Source: Humulus lupulus
Taxonomy: Eukaryota; Streptophyta; Magnoliopsida; Rosales; Cannabaceae
Assembly: GCF_963169125.1 (NCBI RefSeq)
Contig: NC_084797.1
Coordinates: 86,955,868-87,019,867 of the forward strand
Length of the DNA: 64,000 nucleotides
Direction: 5' to 3'
Each line of letters starts with the position of its first letter. The first letter of the stretch is position 1. Shown in pieces: positions 1 to 10,606 of the stretch. The notes under the pieces are model-generated. The model was not told the origin of the DNA. It did not search any database and saw nothing but the letters and a program-made list of their open reading frames with translations. The position numbers were made by a program, and so were the translations under genes.

Positions 1-47
1 CATTTTAACCTCACTTAGTAACGGCTCTAAGGTAGTAAGGCGTTACA
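1..47 (+). repeat. 3' end of an LTR (family of element D)
   Basis: The first 47 bases, read in reverse complement, match the terminal bases of the element D LTR at 45057 (TGTAACGCC followed by TTAGAGCCGTTACTAAGTGAG-like sequence, a few mismatches). It therefore ends a plus-oriented LTR at ...CGTTACA. No tRNA primer site follows, so it is a 3' LTR or a solo LTR rather than a 5' LTR. The rest lies left of the window. Confidence 0.7.
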
Positions 48-1410
48 GTACTACTGTAATGGTTCTATCTGGTTTTCTTCTCTAAAATACTAATTCCATC
101 ATTGCTCATTTTGCTATGGATTCTAGTGGTACACTAATCATTACCCTTATTTTTTTCTTATTTATCTATTCTGTTCTCTCTTTTTGTTTTGTTGAAATTA
201 TTGTCGTTTGGGAGAGATTTCAGTGATGGGATTTCAAGGGAGTGAAGATAGAAAGTGTTGGGACTCAAAGTGATTCCAATACACAAGCATTCAAAGAGGT
301 AGCTTCGCATTTGTACTTTAACATTTTTTGTTGATAAGTAATTTAATCTTTCTGTTATCTAGCAATCATTCTGGTTAGACCCTTTTGAAGATTTTTCTAT
401 GCATATATGTCAAGAAGAACGGGCTTGAACTGAAATGACTTGTGAGAATGGCTTACTTGGGGAAATGGGAGCCTGAGTTTTTACAACTTAACTTTGTGTG
501 TGCTCTTATGTTATTCAACTCTCACAATATATATATAATAACAGAAAGTAACGTGCAATGCACGTTTGCTTAGTTGTATTGAGAAAATGTGTGAACATAG
601 TTTTATTTTTTAACTTTCATATTAAATTTTATTATTTAATCAAGGGTAGGTAATCATTTGGTAAATTATTAAATGATAAAATATGTTTTCAAATATACTA
701 ATTAACTAAATTTTTATTTTCTTAGCAACTTCCAATTATTTATGTAATAATAAATAATTAATATTTTAATACTAACGTGATAGCATTCAAAGTGTTGAAG
801 CTGAATAGAGATGGATGTAATCCTGAAAGTAAAGTTAAATTAATAATAATAATAATAATAAAGTTAAAATTTTAATATAATTATGTTAATCCACCATATA
901 TATATATATATATGGAAATTAATAACGACAATATTTATTAAGATATACACTTTATATATTATGAATATTATTATTAATGTATATCTAATTTGTTATCCAA
1001 AATAACCTAAATATTAATATTATATGATGATAATAATATCTTCTAAATTTTGTCCACCTAGTTTATTTAATTTTAATTAATTTATATATATATAAATAGA
1101 AATTTTGTTTATCTAAGTTAAAAATTGTGGGTATAAATTTTTAATTATTAATATTTTGTAGTATAAATTTTGGGTAAATTTAAGATCACATTAGTATTAA
1201 AATCAAAACCCAAAACTCCACTATTATTATAAACATTTAAACACTACCATTATTAATAAAATTGCACGTTATTAAACAATTACACATTAGTAAACAATTA
1301 GTATAAATATATAAACAATTACTACTATTGTACATTATTAAACAACTGAAGGGCCAAACCCAAAGTAATCGAAACCCCAATAATCAAACCCTACCTATTA
1401 ATAACCCTAC
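48..1410. other. AT-rich spacer with simple repeats
   Basis: No coding sequence is visible. It holds a (TAA)n run near 840-861, (TA)n runs near 894-913 and long A/T tracts. It is probably the body of the older background element whose other pieces lie at 12520-13394 and 31965-36258, but nothing here identifies it directly. Confidence 0.5.
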
Positions 1411-1949
1411 TATAAATATATATCTTTCTAAACCTATCCTGTCGCAACCCCCAAAACTCACACCACCACCATCTTTATCAGCTCCATTTCCCCTCACCCA
1501 AAACTAGTCACTCCCCTCCGTCCTTCCCTCACCCAAAACCAGTTAGTCCCCTCTGACCTTCCCTCACCATCTCCAATGACCCAAGCGGAAGTGTCCGAAT
1601 CACTCCGGCCCATCTCGGCCTCCCTCACGTGCGACCCTGAAGCCAAGTGATCCGAACCCAGATGTAGCCTCAGATAGCATGTATTTTTTGTAATTTAATG
1701 GAGTTTTTGTTTCATGATTCAAAAGTATGCATGTAGTTTACTGGGACAAGGCATGAAGAGGATCTGTATAACAACAGCGACCTCAGACATAGCCCAGATA
1801 GCAAAGAGGTATATATTTCTTTGAAATGTGTTTGTACTTTTGTTTCCTAGAGATTAGTTTCATTTTAGGGTAGACCTTTTTGTTGTTTGCCAATGAACAG
1901 GCTGTGAAAGAGAACATTCTAAATCAAATCACTAATGCCTCAAGGATGG
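1411..1949 (+). other. exon-like segments of an unrecognised spliced gene fragment
   Basis: A TATA-like CTATAAATAT near 1411 is followed by a C-rich, UTR-like stretch and a short GC-richer ORF of 24 codons from ATG 1576 (MTQAEVSES...). Further on, a segment ending ...AGCAAAGAG before GTATATATTT (about 1808) and a segment starting at about 1902 after TGAACAG could join in frame to read ...HSPDSKE/AVKENILNQITNASRM. The splice-like borders and the compositional contrast suggest exons of a small or captured gene fragment. No family is recognised. Comparable exon-like sequence occurs near 33941-34005. Confidence 0.25.
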
Positions 1950-1964
1950 TCAAGTTAGAGAAAG

Positions 1965-3004
1965 ATTTATATGTTAATATTTTTTTATATGTTACTATAT
2001 TTATATGTTATTTAGGATTTATAAGATTTATATACTTCTATATTTTTTGTGTGTACAGGTTATATTAAATATTATTATGTTACTTTTCAGAGGCAAGTAT
2101 AGGTTTTTAAAGTTTTTGTTTTTGTTTTTTAATGGCTGCAGGGATTTTTTAATAAAACCATGCTAGATTTTAACCATGCCAAGTATTAATGGGTTGGCTC
2201 TTGATCTATTGTTAGAATTATTTGTTTGAGCATTATTTAATCTTGATAGTTAATCTAATCAATCCTAAAATCTTATTAATGCTTGTAGGTTTCCTTCATA
2301 GTTCTCTATCTACTATTTTATTGTTTTACTATGTTTATAAAAGCACCTATATAACTAATTTCTCATTTTATCAACGAGGAAGAGTAGTACTTACTTAGAC
2401 ACATTAAATAAACTTATATATATATATTTGTATCAATTAATATTATGTTGTCATATATGGGGTGGGTTAAAAGAATGAATTTCATTAAATATATTACATG
2501 AGTTCTATTTTTTGACAAATGTTTAGCTTTTGCTAATACCTATATATATATTATGTGCTTGAAAGATTACTCTGTTGTTATGTTTTTGTGAGAAAGGTTT
2601 GTTTTTTTAGTTTTTTTATATTTTTTTATTCATCATTTAATTTTTCTGTAGTTTTTTACAGTTTGTGAGTTTATATTATGGTTTCAAAGTTTGATCTTTA
2701 TTTGTATATATGCATGTTGCATACTTTATAGGCTTATTCATACTGAGTTGGGTCAATAATATCATTGTGTTTTGTTTGTTTGGCTTGGGGTTGATGCATG
2801 GATTTTGAAACAAAGATACAAACTATACATATATATAATACACACTTACATACGTGTCTATATTATAAACTTTATAAATGCTGAGTAAACTATAAAAGCA
2901 CAGTAATTTCTATTTTTATCAATTAGGAAGAGTAGTACTTATTAGAAACATTAAATAAATTTATATATATTTGTATCAATTAATAGTATGTTGTCATATA
3001 TATA
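1965..3004. repeat. diverged duplicated background segments
   Basis: The stretch 1965-2345 is repeated at about 31976-32340: both contain GGTTATATTAAATATTA, TTACTTTTCAGAGG, a run ending AGGGATTTTTTAATAAAA and CTTGTAGGTTT. The stretch 2330-2570 is repeated at about 2860-3004 and continues at 12520-12610, where element A interrupts it (GGAAGAGTAGTACTTA, TTGTATCAATTAATA, GTTGTCATATAT, GGGTGGGTTAAAAGAATGAA). The duplication predates insertion of A. No protein is readable. Confidence 0.65.
3000..3004. repeat. left target-site duplication of element A (ATATA)
   Basis: ATATA directly precedes the 5' LTR and is repeated at 12520-12524 directly after the 3' LTR. The sequence is a microsatellite, so the match alone is weak. 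The paralogous uninterrupted copy at about 2448-2470 confirms the insertion point. Confidence 0.7.
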
Positions 3005-3440
3005 TGAAGAGTCCAAGAACTTTACTTAGCTAAGTTAGATAGTAGTATTATAGTAATTATAGTATTATCTTTATGACTGTGGATTTTTGGTTCAGACCAG
3101 GATTTATTTGGACACTCATAATAGTACTTGTAGATTTTCTAAGTTTAACCTATAGTTTAAGAATATTAATTTTAACCTAAGGTTCGATTAATATGGCTGA
3201 TATTGAGGATAATATTTATTATACTATAAGGTTTAGATAAGAACCAATAGGATTTTAAGCACATGTTATGTATGGGTGATTAAGGATTAAGTATTTTGAG
3301 GATTAAATTTAATAAGGGTAAAATTTGAATGCTCTAAGGTCAGTCAGCAACTTTGAAAACGTTTGAGGGCTTAGTCAAGGCTGTTTACTCAATTTGAATT
3401 AAGCTAAAAATGTGTAATTTCGTGTTTAAATAATCAGCGT

Positions 3441-3632
3441 ATGCCGATATATCGCAGCTATAGGGGGCGATATATTGCAGCAAGTAGAAACGGAAAACAC
3501 GAAACGATGCACGTTTGCCTCGGGCATAATGGTCCAGGCAATATATCGCCTATAGGGGGCGATATATCGCCTCCCTCAGCATATTTTGAATGTTTTCAAA
3601 ATCATTTTCCATTCAACCCTTCAACCTCTTGA
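3441..3632 (+). repeat. U3 palindrome module with a conserved short open frame (element A, 5' LTR)
   Basis: Four copies of the near-perfect palindrome GGCGATATATCGCC, in two pairs about 95 bp apart; in the second pair the copies are linked by CTATAGGGG. Because of the repetition it reads as a 63-codon frame beginning MPIYRSYRGRY with ISPIGGDISPP further on. The frame is open in all five LTRs of this family in the window. It lies 120-310 bp upstream of the TATA box, so a cis-regulatory role is likelier than a protein. The 3' LTR copy is at 11043-11234. Confidence 0.6.
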
Positions 3633-3753
3633 TAAGTCCAGCATCTTCCTTAACGAGTCTTCAGCCTCTGCTGAACGATAATTCAAATTATTTTCACTTA
3701 AAAAGCCATTATTTTTATTCAAGTTAAATTAAGATCCTTTCATTCCTAAACTC

Positions 3754-3761
3754 TATAAATA
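3754..3761 (+). promoter_or_regulatory. TATA box of element A 5' LTR
   Basis: TATAAATA in CTCTATAAATAGGAC, conserved in every LTR of this family (11356, and on the minus strand at 14681, 17359 and 25081). It marks the U3/R border; transcription would start about 30 bp downstream. Confidence 0.8.
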
Positions 3762-4307
3762 GGACCTAGTACCCAGCCATTATTCATCTTTTGCTCTAAG
3801 TTCAGAGGCTGCAAGTTGCTAGGTGAGTGTGAGAGTGTAAACACTTGGGTTGGGAATCATAAGCTTGATCATCATAAGGTTATCAAACACTTGGGGAAGT
3901 AATGTTTTATAGTATTTCGGTTCAAGGTTTAAATCGGTCTTATAAGTCTTCAAGTTAACCCAAACTCTAGCTCATTTCTGTACTTTTTCTTTAAAAGTTC
4001 TCATAGTCTTCTACTCAGCCTTCTAACCTTAATCTTTATTTTGGTTAGGAAATCTAAGAACTTGCACATAAGTTTTTGGTAAGTATTTTCTCAATGGTTT
4101 AGTCCTTCCATTCCTTTCATTTCTCTTCTTCACTATACTCACTCTTTTTCAAATGGTTCTTAGGAGTGTTCCAAAGTCCCAACTCTGTCCTCTCATCCCG
4201 GTATTTTGGTAAGGAAAATAGGATAGAATCTATATGTTATATGTTTTATATGTTATCTTATGTTTTTATGTTATGAAATATGTTATGTTATGTATGTTTG
4301 TAGGCTT

Positions 4308-4434
4308 GGGCATATGATCCATATGACTAACAAGCCCCAAATGGATTATGGGCATATGACCTGCTTAGCTAGTAGGACCCCACTAATCTAATGGGCATAT
4401 GACTTGTTTAGTCTATGGGACCCCAAGTAATAAT
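4308..4434 (+). repeat. three tandem 42-43 bp units in the R/U5 part of the LTR
   Basis: GGGCATATGA recurs at 4308, 4350 and 4393, with a partial unit (GGGCATTATA) at 4435. Each unit also carries a CTTAG or ACTAA-like stretch and a CCCC run. The array is kept in the 3' LTR of A and in the minus-strand LTRs (about 14000-14115, 16685-16810 and 24405-24530). Confidence 0.7.
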
Positions 4435-4883
4435 GGGCATTATAGTATGTGTATGATATAAGTGTTATGTATGTTTTTATGTTTCTTATGAAATTTATGT
4501 ATATGAACTATGTGTTAGATTTTCCTTGCAGGAAAATAGTCTTATTGGCAGGAAAGGTTCTTGGAAGCTTGGAGAATGTGTATTGAGGTCGAATGGATTC
4601 AAGAGCCGAGCGTTACGATTCAAGGATGTAGTCTTGTTTTTATGGTTTTACATGTATTTTTCCGCACTTGTTATGTAATCCCTTTTTATTTTAAATTATG
4701 TTTTGTTCTATTTTTAAAACAATGGGATCCCATATCCTAACCTAAATTTTATGTAAGTTTAACTCTTATTTTTACAAGTTTCTTAATAAGTTATGGTATT
4801 TTCACTTGTAAGTTTTATTAAGGAGTAGTATGTATAGTTTTCGTTAATGGTCCAAAAGTCTAGAGTAGTTGGGTCATTACAGT

Positions 4884-4894
4884 TGGTATCAGAG
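4884..4894 (+). promoter_or_regulatory. primer binding site, initiator tRNA-Met
   Basis: TGGTATCAGAG starts 3 bases after the LTR end. It is complementary to the 3' end of initiator tRNA-Met and primes minus-strand DNA synthesis. Confidence 0.92.
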
Positions 4895-4960
4895 AAAGCG
4901 GTTCCTTCGCATGAAGTTCTCCTCGATACACACGCTCAATGCTCCGAATCTGACCGCCAA

Positions 4961-5029
4961 GTAAGTATTTAAGTTATGGTTATTGTGCTTATATGTATAG
5001 CTAACGATTTTTAGTGTTTATGTTTTCAG
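4961..5029 (+). other. predicted leader intron upstream of ORF1 (element A)
   Basis: A strong donor (CCAA/GTAAGT at 4961) and a strong acceptor (TTATGTTTTCAG ending at 5029) enclose 69 nt just before the ORF1 start at 5036. Element B has the same donor and acceptor 68 nt apart at the equivalent place. A second possible acceptor, CTGTTAG ending at 5968, lies 14 nt before the gag ATG. Splicing to it would remove ORF1 and the hairpin. Inferred from signals only. Confidence 0.5.
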
Positions 5030-5035
5030 TTAAGT

Positions 5036-5503
5036 ATGAACGGAGCTTTAACCTATCAGGATATTCGAGCCATTAAGGCTTCAAAAAGAATAAGGGAGCC
5101 AAGAAACACCGTAGGAGCACTAGAAAGAATCACTCGAAGATTGCTCTTGTTCCACAAAGAGATAGGTCACCTTCAAGAGTCTAAGCAAATAATGTTGAGA
5201 TCAACAGAACAATATGTATTAATAATTAGGCTATTTAAAGATTTCCATCCTGTAATAGCAGCCTTAGAAGAAATATGGGAAACCATGAATGATGAGAATG
5301 AACTGCCATTAGCAATGCGATATTATTTCCTCTTAGTTAGGTTCACTGCAAAATTCGAATTTCAGTTCACAAATGAGCAAAAACATAGGATTCTCACAAA
5401 CCTTCCTAGAGGACATTTTAATGCACATGACAATGATGATTATGAGGAGATAGATGACGATATGCTAGATGAAGGATCGGATGTAGAAGATCCTGATTTT
5501 TAG
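5036..5503 (+). CDS. ORF1: conserved pre-gag protein of unknown function (element A)
   Basis: 155 codons, ATG 5036, about 152 nt after the start of the PBS and about 480 nt before the gag ATG. The product has a basic, helical-looking N-terminal half (residues about 10-50 rich in K and R, with an LLLF patch), a middle hydrophobic segment (about 95-110) and a strongly acidic tail (about 130-155, runs of D and E). No family is recognised. It is 90% identical to ORF1 of element B (15 differences in 155 residues, no gaps). It stays open although the neighbouring gag-pol of this copy has seven stops and a frameshift. The start is chosen because it is the ATG shared with B and follows the leader acceptor. 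It could be an accessory protein or a translated leader; function unknown. Confidence 0.7.
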   Translation: MNGALTYQDIRAIKASKRIREPRNTVGALERITRRLLLFHKEIGHLQESKQIMLRSTEQYVLIIRLFKDFHPVIAALEEIWETMNDENELPLAMRYYFLLVRFTAKFEFQFTNEQKHRILTNLPRGHFNAHDNDDYEEIDDDMLDEGSDVEDPDF

Positions 5504-5709
5504 AATAGTTAGTTTTTCATTGTTTGTTTTATTTATTTCTTTATTTTATGATTGTAATAAGTGAAAAACTTTTTTTTCCAAATGAATAACATGCTATTTT
5601 ATTATCATGTATGAGTTTGATTTTTATTTTCGCAATCATAATAAATACTAAATAAAATCAATAATGACTAAGTTCGGTGAGGGTGGATACAAATCAATGA
5701 ACCAAGTTT

Positions 5710-5778
5710 CCTTATTGAGAGTTAGGGGGCCATAGTAGTGGGAACGATTTTACTGATCCCAGCCCTCCCTCAATATGG
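5710..5778 (+). promoter_or_regulatory. conserved RNA hairpin between ORF1 and gag (element A)
   Basis: The arms CCTTATTGAG (5710-5719) and CTCAATATGG (5769-5778) pair at 9 of 10 positions. They enclose a 49-nt core that starts AGTTAGGGGGCC and ends CCCAGCCCTCC, which can form a second G/C stem. The core is nearly identical in element B (23039-23107, minus) and element G (52973-53040, minus), while the outer arms differ but still pair. It lies between the leader donor and the gag acceptor, so only unspliced RNA would carry it. Confidence 0.7.
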
Positions 5779-5982
5779 TTAACTTTGGAACAAAGATAAG
5801 TTTCGAGCCTGAGAATTAAGTCATATAGGATAATTAGAAACAGACTTAGAAAATAAAGATGGCTTGTTTTTCTAAGTCATAATTAATAGGTTCGAGTTAT
5901 GTTTGTTTTAGAATAAGTTTTGCCTTAGAGCCTATTAGGGTAAGTTCTAACATGTTCTCAACTGTTAGAACTTTTGGTGAAG

Positions 5983-8900
5983 ATGTCGCTCCGAAGATCT
6001 GCACGCACCAACGGAAACGCCTCCAACGCTGTTCCAGCGACCAATGAAGCCCCTCCAGTTCGAATAAGGGGAGTGCGTGCTACTACTAGCCGCAACGCGC
6101 TAGCACCGCCAGCTGACAACACTGCAGAGATCACCAGACTGCGACAACAAGTCGAGGAACTTTTGCAGCAACAACGCCAACAGGCTCAGACTCAGACTAA
6201 GCCTCCACCGCAGCCGCATCCGCAGCAAATGGCCGCAACACCCCAAAAAATTGGTTCATATGGGGGATGGCCAGTGACGAACTACGCGCCGTATCCGGTA
6301 CATCACTTGGAGCCAGTGTATGAGAGATTCCGCAAGCAGCACGCTCCAAACTTCGAAGGGACTACAGACCCCTTTGAGGCAGAGGAGTGGCTAAGGAATG
6401 TGGAGCTGATTCTGACGCACATGAATCTCAGTAATGCAGACCGCATATCCTGCATCTCGTCTTTGCTCAAGAAGGATGCCAGGATATGGTGGGACTTGGT
6501 CCAGCAATCGCATGATGTTGCCACCATGACATGGACTCGATTTGTGGAGCTCTTCCACAAGAAGTACTACAATTCGGCTGTACTCGCTACGAGAGTTGAG
6601 GAGTTTGCTAACTTGAAGCAGGGTACCTTATCGGTGGCAGAGTATGCTCGTCAGTTCGATCGCTTAGCTAAATTCGCATCTGCGATGGTTCCAACCGATT
6701 TTCTGAGGGTAAACAAATTTGTTAGAGGACTTCGACCAAAAATCGAGATGGGGGTTAAGCTAGCAAACCCGGGAAACACTACATATGCCGACGTTCTTGA
6801 GACGGCAATCGAAGTAGAAAGGTTGCAGGCCAATGTAAGTAAAGAAGAAGCCAGTAAGCCTGAACCTAGACAGCAGAGTCAACCTTAGGTCAGTCGGAAC
6901 AACAACCATGATGGCAACAATCAGTCCAGCAACAACGGTAACAGCCAGAAAAGACGGCATCTGGATAACAAGAATTTCGACAGCGATAAGAGGGCACGTA
7001 CGAATAATGGGGGAAATAGGCCGGGCTACGTGGAATACCCGCCATGTGCTAATTGTCAGAAGAAGCATCCTGGAGAATGTCGCGCAAACACCAAGGAATG
7101 TTTTAACTGTGGTCAGGAAGGGCATCGTAAAAGAGATTGTCCTCAGCAGAAGCCATAAGGGAAGAAGGACGAAAAGATGGTTCCTGCTAGGGTTTTTGCC
7201 TTAACCCAAGGAGAGGCTGATGCTAGCAACAAAGTGGTCACAGGTCAGGTTTCTATCCTCAATAACTTATGTTATGTATTATTTGATTCGGGAGCCGCTC
7301 ATTCGTATATCTCGTTAGGAATGATAGAAAAACTAGGCAAACCTTGTGAAAGATTTAGAACTAGGTTTGTAACCGAGTTGCCTTCGGGCAAAGTAGTTCT
7401 ATCATCACGGATAGTACGAGGTGTACCGATCAAGATTGAGGACATAGAACTAGAAGGAGACCTGATAGAACTGGTGATCAAGGACTTCAATGTAATACTA
7501 GGCATGGATTGGCTAGCACGGCATGGCGCAACCATTGACTGTAAACGCAAGAAGGTGATGTTCGAGACAAGCTTCAGGATTACGCACCCCGTTAGTATCA
7601 TCTCTCAAAGCTCAGAGAATGATGGAGAAAGGATGTCAAGCATTCTTAGCCAGCATCACGAATGTGGAAAGGGAGACACCACTTAAGGTTGGAGATGACC
7701 GTGTTATACAAGAATTTCCAGAGGTATTTCCCGATGACTTGCCAGGATTGCCGCCAACTCGAGAAACAAACTTCACGATAGAATTAGTTCCAGGCACCGA
7801 GCCTATCTCTAAGGCACCATACCGGATGGCACCTACAGAACTCAAGGAGTTAAAGACGCAGCTACAAGAACTCCTAGACTTGGGTTTTATTTGGCCAAGC
7901 CATTCACCATGGGGAGCTCCGGTACTATTCATGAAGAAGAAGGACGGAAGTATGCGAATGTGTATAGACTATCGTGAGCTGAACAAAGTAACGATTAAGA
8001 ACAAGTACCCGTTACCTCGGATCGACGATTTGTTTGATCAACTCTGAGGCGCGACTGTATTTTCAAAGATTGATTTACGGTTCGGGTATCATCAGATCAA
8101 GGTAAAGGGAGAAGATATTCCTAAGACAACCTTTAGGACTCGTTATGGACATTACGAGTTCTTGGTTATGTCCTTTGGTCTTACTAACGCACCAGCCGTG
8201 TTTATGGACTTAATGAATAGGGTCTTCAAGGATTACCTAGATAAATTTGTCGTTGTGTTCATCGATGACATTTTGATATACTCCAAGGATGAAGTAGAGC
8301 ACGAGGAACATTTGAGGCTGATTTTGACGCGATTGAAGGAGCATCAACTCTACGCAAAGTTCAAGAAATGCAAGTTTTGGATTTCGCAAGTGGCGTTCCT
8401 CGGGCACATTATATCGAAAGACGGAGTTGCAATAGACCCATCAAAGGTAGAGGCCGTGTAGGATTGGCCCAAACCAAAGAACGCATCCGAAGTAAGAAGC
8501 TTTCTAGGGTTAGCAGGCTATTATAGGAAGTTTGTAGAGGGCTTTTCTAAGATAGCCACTCCACTCACCAACCTGACTCGGAAACAACAAAAATTTAACT
8601 GGAATGATAAGTGTTAAGAAAACTTCCAGTTGCTTAAGGATAAGCTTTGCTCAACACCAGTACTCAGTGTACCGACACCCAACGATAAGTTCGTGGTCTA
8701 CTGCGATGCATCGAAACAAGGATTGGGTTGCGTACTAATGCAAAATGACAAGGTGATAGCCTACGCCTCACGACAATTGAAGGAGTACGAGCAGCGCTAT
8801 CCAACTCACGATATGGAGTTGGTAGCGGTGGTCTTTGCGTTAAAAATCTGGCGCCATTATCTTTACAGAGAACGGTGCGAGATTTATACGAACCACAAGA

Positions 8901-10570
8901 GTTTAAAGTACTCCTTTACTCAAAAGGAGCTCAACATGAGGCAGCGCAGGTGGTTGGAGTTAGTAAAGGATTACGACTGCGAAATCCTATACCACCCAGG
9001 AAAGGCAAACGTAGTTGCCGATGCGCTTAGTAGAAAAAACTATGAAAATTTAGCAACTTTATCCGGAATAGAGAAGCCGCTACAGCAGGAGCTGATCAAT
9101 GCCAGAATAGAAGTAGTTGTAGGCAAGCTGGCTAACTTATCTATCTAATCGAATCTGCTAGAGGACATACGGATTGGTCAGAGACATGATGACACACTAG
9201 CAGCACATATGGATGCATTCAGAGAAGGCAAGACTACAGATTTCTCAATATTTAGCCAAGGTATATTGAGATATAAGGATAGGGTATGCGTGCCAAATGA
9301 TCAAAGTATTAAGAAGACAATTCTGGAAGAAGCGCACAGTACCCCGTACTCAGTTCACCCAGGGTCTACCAAGATGACTCATGACATCAAGGCAATCTAT
9401 TGGTGGCCAGGGATGAAAAATGACATAGCAGAATTCGTGTCCAAATGTCTTGTATGCCAACATTAGCGGCCTGCAGGTTTATTGCAACCGCTTAGCGTAC
9501 CAGAATGGAAGTGGGACGATATAGCTATGGACTTCGTGACGGGTTTGCCAAGGACGAATAAGCAGCATGATTCCGCTTGGATAGTAATAGATAGACTAAC
9601 CAAGTCGGCTCATTTCCTGCCTGTTAGAACTTCATACACGGCAGACCAATATGCAGACATTTACATCCAAGAGATAGTACGGTTGCATGGAATCCCCAAG
9701 ACAATAGTGTCAAATAGAGGATCGGTGTTTACATCGAGATTTTGGGGAAGTTTACAACAAGCTATGGGTACTAAGTTAAGTCTTAGTACAGCTTTTCATC
9801 CTCAGACAGATGGGCAGTCCGAACGCACGATTCAGATTTTAGAGGATATGCTACGTGTGTGTGTATTTGATTTCAGAGGATCATGGAATAAGTACTTGCC
9901 GCCGATCGAGTTCTCGTACAACAACAGCTACCAGTCAACGATCGGGATGGCACCTTATGAGTTGTTATATGGAAGAAGGTGCCGATCACCGTTGCACTGG
10001 GATGAGGTAGGAGAAAGGCAGCTTCTAGGGCCCGAAGCTGTTAGACAAGCTCAAGAAGCAGTAGCACTTATTAGACAGCGTATGCTTACTGCTCAAAGCC
10101 GTCAGAAAAGCTATGCGGATGCCAAGCGACGCGATGTGGAATTCCAAATTGGAGATCAAGTGTTCCTTAAGATATCTCCTATGAAAGGTGTCAAGCGGTT
10201 TGGGAAGAAAGGCAAGCTTAGTCCCCGATTCATAGGTCCTTTTGAGATATTGGACAAAGTGGGACCAGTTGCGTATAGACTAGCCCTACCGCCAGCACTA
10301 GCCGATAGTCACAATGTGTTCCACATCTCGATGCTACGCAAATATGTGTCAGGCCCATCTCACGTCCTCAAGTACGATACAATAGCACTCCAGAAAGACT
10401 TAAGTTACGAGGAACGACCGGTTAGCATCCTAGATAGTGGGATGAAGCAGTTACGGTCCAAGAGCTTTCCTATAGTCAAAGTCCTATGGAGTAATAGTTC
10501 TGAACGGGAGGCAACGTGGGAGTTGGAGGAGGACATGCAAAGCTGGTATCCGGAATTAATTGGTAAGTAA
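5983..10570 (+). pseudogene. gag-pol of element A, inactivated
   Basis: Homologous along its length to intact gag-pol of B: Gag (start MSLRRSAR), CCHC knuckle, protease (FDSGA), RT (FIDD present), RNase H, integrase and a chromodomain-like C terminus. Breaks seen: stops at 6886, 7156, 8045, 8459, 8615, 9146 and 9464; a 32-bp deletion near 7569 that shifts the frame; and a 15-bp in-frame deletion near 9460 after the integrase zinc motif. Two catalytic residues also differ: an RNase H Asp is Asn (YTNH) and the second Asp of the integrase triad is Asn (VSNRG). Domains remain in order, so no large rearrangement occurred. It can only be mobilised in trans, if at all. Confidence 0.93.
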
Positions 10571-10593
10571 ATTTCGAGGATGAAATTCTTTTT

Positions 10594-10606
10594 AGTAGGG
10601 GAGAAT
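10594..10606 (+). promoter_or_regulatory. polypurine tract of element A
   Basis: AGTAGGGGAGAAT lies immediately before the 3' LTR and is the expected plus-strand primer. The same tract precedes the 3' LTR of B. Confidence 0.85.

Larger units (their letters stand above)
3005..4881 (+). repeat. 5' LTR of element A
   Basis: 1877 bp, starting TGAAGAGTCC (TGTAGAGTCC in the 3' copy) and ending GGGTCATTACA. It has a palindrome module in U3 (3443-3575), a TATA box at 3754 and three tandem units of about 42 bp starting GGGCATATGA at 4308, 4350 and 4393. Compared with the 3' LTR it lacks 36 bp at about 4531. Confidence 0.95.

Noticed and set aside
1880..2068. 62-codon ORF MLFANEQAV...
   Set aside because: The second half is low-complexity AT-rich translation; only the part up to about 1949 is possibly exonic.
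1..3004. Left terminus of the CACTA-like element
   Set aside because: No CACTACAA-type end or GCTACCAA repeats were found here or elsewhere left of 35800.
3441..3632. 63-77 codon ORF in each LTR (also 11043, 14768, 17446 and 25168) as a protein-coding gene
   Set aside because: It lies upstream of the TATA box and is explained by the palindrome repeats; kept only as a repeat feature.
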